NCBI RefSeq assembly: GCF_003387075.1
Contig: NZ_QUMQ01000001.1
Location: 6,944,001 to 7,008,000, forward strand
Reading direction: 5' to 3'
Length of the DNA stretch: 64,000 nt
Origin: Asanoa ferruginea
Lineage (GTDB): Bacteria; Actinomycetota; Actinomycetes; Mycobacteriales; Micromonosporaceae
A model generated the notes under the pieces. The model saw nothing but the letters and a program-made list of their open reading frames with translations, was not told the origin of the DNA and did not search any database. The position numbers and the translations under genes are program-made. Every line of letters begins with the position of its first letter. The stretch's first letter is position 1. Of this stretch, positions 63,094 to 64,000 are shown piece by piece.

Positions 63094-64000
63094 ATGACAG
63101 AGATCATCGAGCTAACGCGCCAAGCCGCCCGCCCCGCCGGCCGGCGCCCCAACAGCACGCTCGTCGTGCTCTACCTGTCGCTGGGCGGTCTGGCCTTCGC
63201 GGTGCTCCAGTCGCTGGTCGCGCCGGCGTTGTCGACGATCGGGCAGGACCTGAACGCCTCGACGGCCGACGTGAGCTGGATTCTGACCGCCTACCTGCTG
63301 TCCGCGTCGGTGCTGACGCCGATCCTCGGCCGGCTCGGTGACATGGTCGGCAAGCGCCGCGTGCTCATCGTGGTGCTGGCGGTGCTGCTGCTCGGCACGT
63401 TGCTGGCCGCGCTCGCACCCAACCTGATCGTGCTGATCATCGCCCGCGCCCTCCAGGGCGCCGCCGGCGCCATCCTGCCGCTGTCGATCGGCATCGTCCG
63501 CGACGAACTGCCCCGCGAAAAGGTCGGCGTCACCGTCGGCCTGCTGTCGGCCATCTTCGGCGTCGGCGCCGGCGTCGGCATCGTGGCCGCCGGCCCGATC
63601 GTCGAGCACCTGTCGTGGCACTGGCTGTTCTGGCTCCCGCTGGTGGTCGTGGTCATCGCCCTGGTCGGAGCGATCTTCGGCATCCCCGAGTCGCCGGTCC
63701 GCAAACCGGGTCGCCTCGACGTGCTCGGCGCCGGGATCCTGTCCGTGGCGCTGGTCTCGCTGCTCCTCGCGATCAGCAAGGGCCAGAGCTGGGGCTGGGG
63801 CGCGACCTCGACCGTCGGCCTGCTCGTGCTCGGCCTCGTCGCCCTGGTCGTCTTCGTCCTGGTCGAGTTGCGGGTCGGCGAGCCGCTCGTCGACATGCGG
63901 CTGATGCGCCTGCGTGGCGTCTGGGCCACCGACGTCGTCGCCCTGGGTCTCGGCTTCGCGATGTTCGGCACGTTCCTGCTGATCCCGACGCTGCTGCAAC
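63094..64000 (+). CDS. DHA2-family MFS exporter, 5' part
   Basis: The first 302 codons of a 14-helix EmrB/QacA-type exporter, cut by the window end. Motif D LVAPALSTIGQDL, motif A GRLGDMVGKRRVLI, motif C GVGAGVGIVAAGPIVEH. ATG 63094. Divergent from its probable TetR repressor, an arrangement typical of inducible efflux. Confidence 0.88.
   Translation, partial: MTEIIELTRQAARPAGRRPNSTLVVLYLSLGGLAFAVLQSLVAPALSTIGQDLNASTADVSWILTAYLLSASVLTPILGRLGDMVGKRRVLIVVLAVLLLGTLLAALAPNLIVLIIARALQGAAGAILPLSIGIVRDELPREKVGVTVGLLSAIFGVGAGVGIVAAGPIVEHLSWHWLFWLPLVVVVIALVGAIFGIPESPVRKPGRLDVLGAGILSVALVSLLLAISKGQSWGWGATSTVGLLVLGLVALVVFVLVELRVGEPLVDMRLMRLRGVWATDVVALGLGFAMFGTFLLIPTLLQ

Overview
High-GC actinobacterial chromosome. 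ATGA/GTGA start-stop overlaps, many GTG/TTG starts, an S-(hydroxymethyl)mycothiol dehydrogenase, a PF04672-type methyltransferase, a SigE-family sigma factor and several ECF sigma factors all fit Actinomycetota. The gene repertoire looks most like Micromonosporaceae, which is an inference from families, not a phylogeny. I saw no rRNA, tRNA, CRISPR array, insertion sequence or prophage. Nearly all of the window is ordinary chromosome: metabolic genes, regulators and exporters in short operons.

Region 1 (1-5910) is the 3' half of a soluble di-iron (propane-type) monooxygenase operon: the end of the coupling protein, an amidohydrolase, a DUF59 iron-sulfur/metal assembly protein, a zinc alcohol dehydrogenase, a dedicated GroEL-like chaperonin, and an Nramp metal transporter 8 nt behind it. 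Together they can fold and metallate the oxygenase and oxidise the alcohol it makes. Region 2 (5907-13203) is accessory: a membrane-anchored P-loop NTPase with Sel1/TPR repeats, a secreted CocE/S15-like hydrolase, a damaged small gene, two membrane proteins and a DUF6883/DUF4926 pair that looks like an orphan toxin-immunity module.

Region 3 (13207-29461) holds regulator/effector pairs (TetR and Usp; HxlR and QorB-like reductase), a GH38 alpha-mannosidase split by a frameshift, an MFS exporter, a DJ-1/PfpI protein, an NfeD/flotillin membrane-domain operon, an ECF42 sigma factor with its DGPF/YCII partner, and assorted enzymes. Region 4 (29633-41468) is rich in signalling: an ECF41 sigma factor coupled to an FAD oxidoreductase; a membrane Ser/Thr kinase divergent from an ECF sigma factor plus beta-propeller protein; a second sigma/propeller operon (SigE family); and an orphan histidine kinase.

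Region 5 (41584-50491) is a redox/detoxification zone: ABM-fold monooxygenases, HxlR with twin palindromic operators, CapA, a quinone reductase, two paralogous His-flavinylated BBE-type FAD oxidases flanking a TetR gene, and a nitroreductase. Region 6 (50605-64000) has a HAD phosphatase, SDRs, PadR/PspC, XRE, a shrunken aminoglycoside-phosphotransferase homologue, a serine hydrolase, an NPCBM-like protein, an alpha/beta hydrolase, mycothiol-dependent formaldehyde detoxification, and a methyltransferase / PhyH dioxygenase / TetR cluster divergent from an MFS exporter cut by the window end.

Several genes show decay (mannosidase, phosphotransferase, P-loop kinase, the 10.4-10.7 kb gene). Clear palindromes sit at several regulator promoters and are listed individually.
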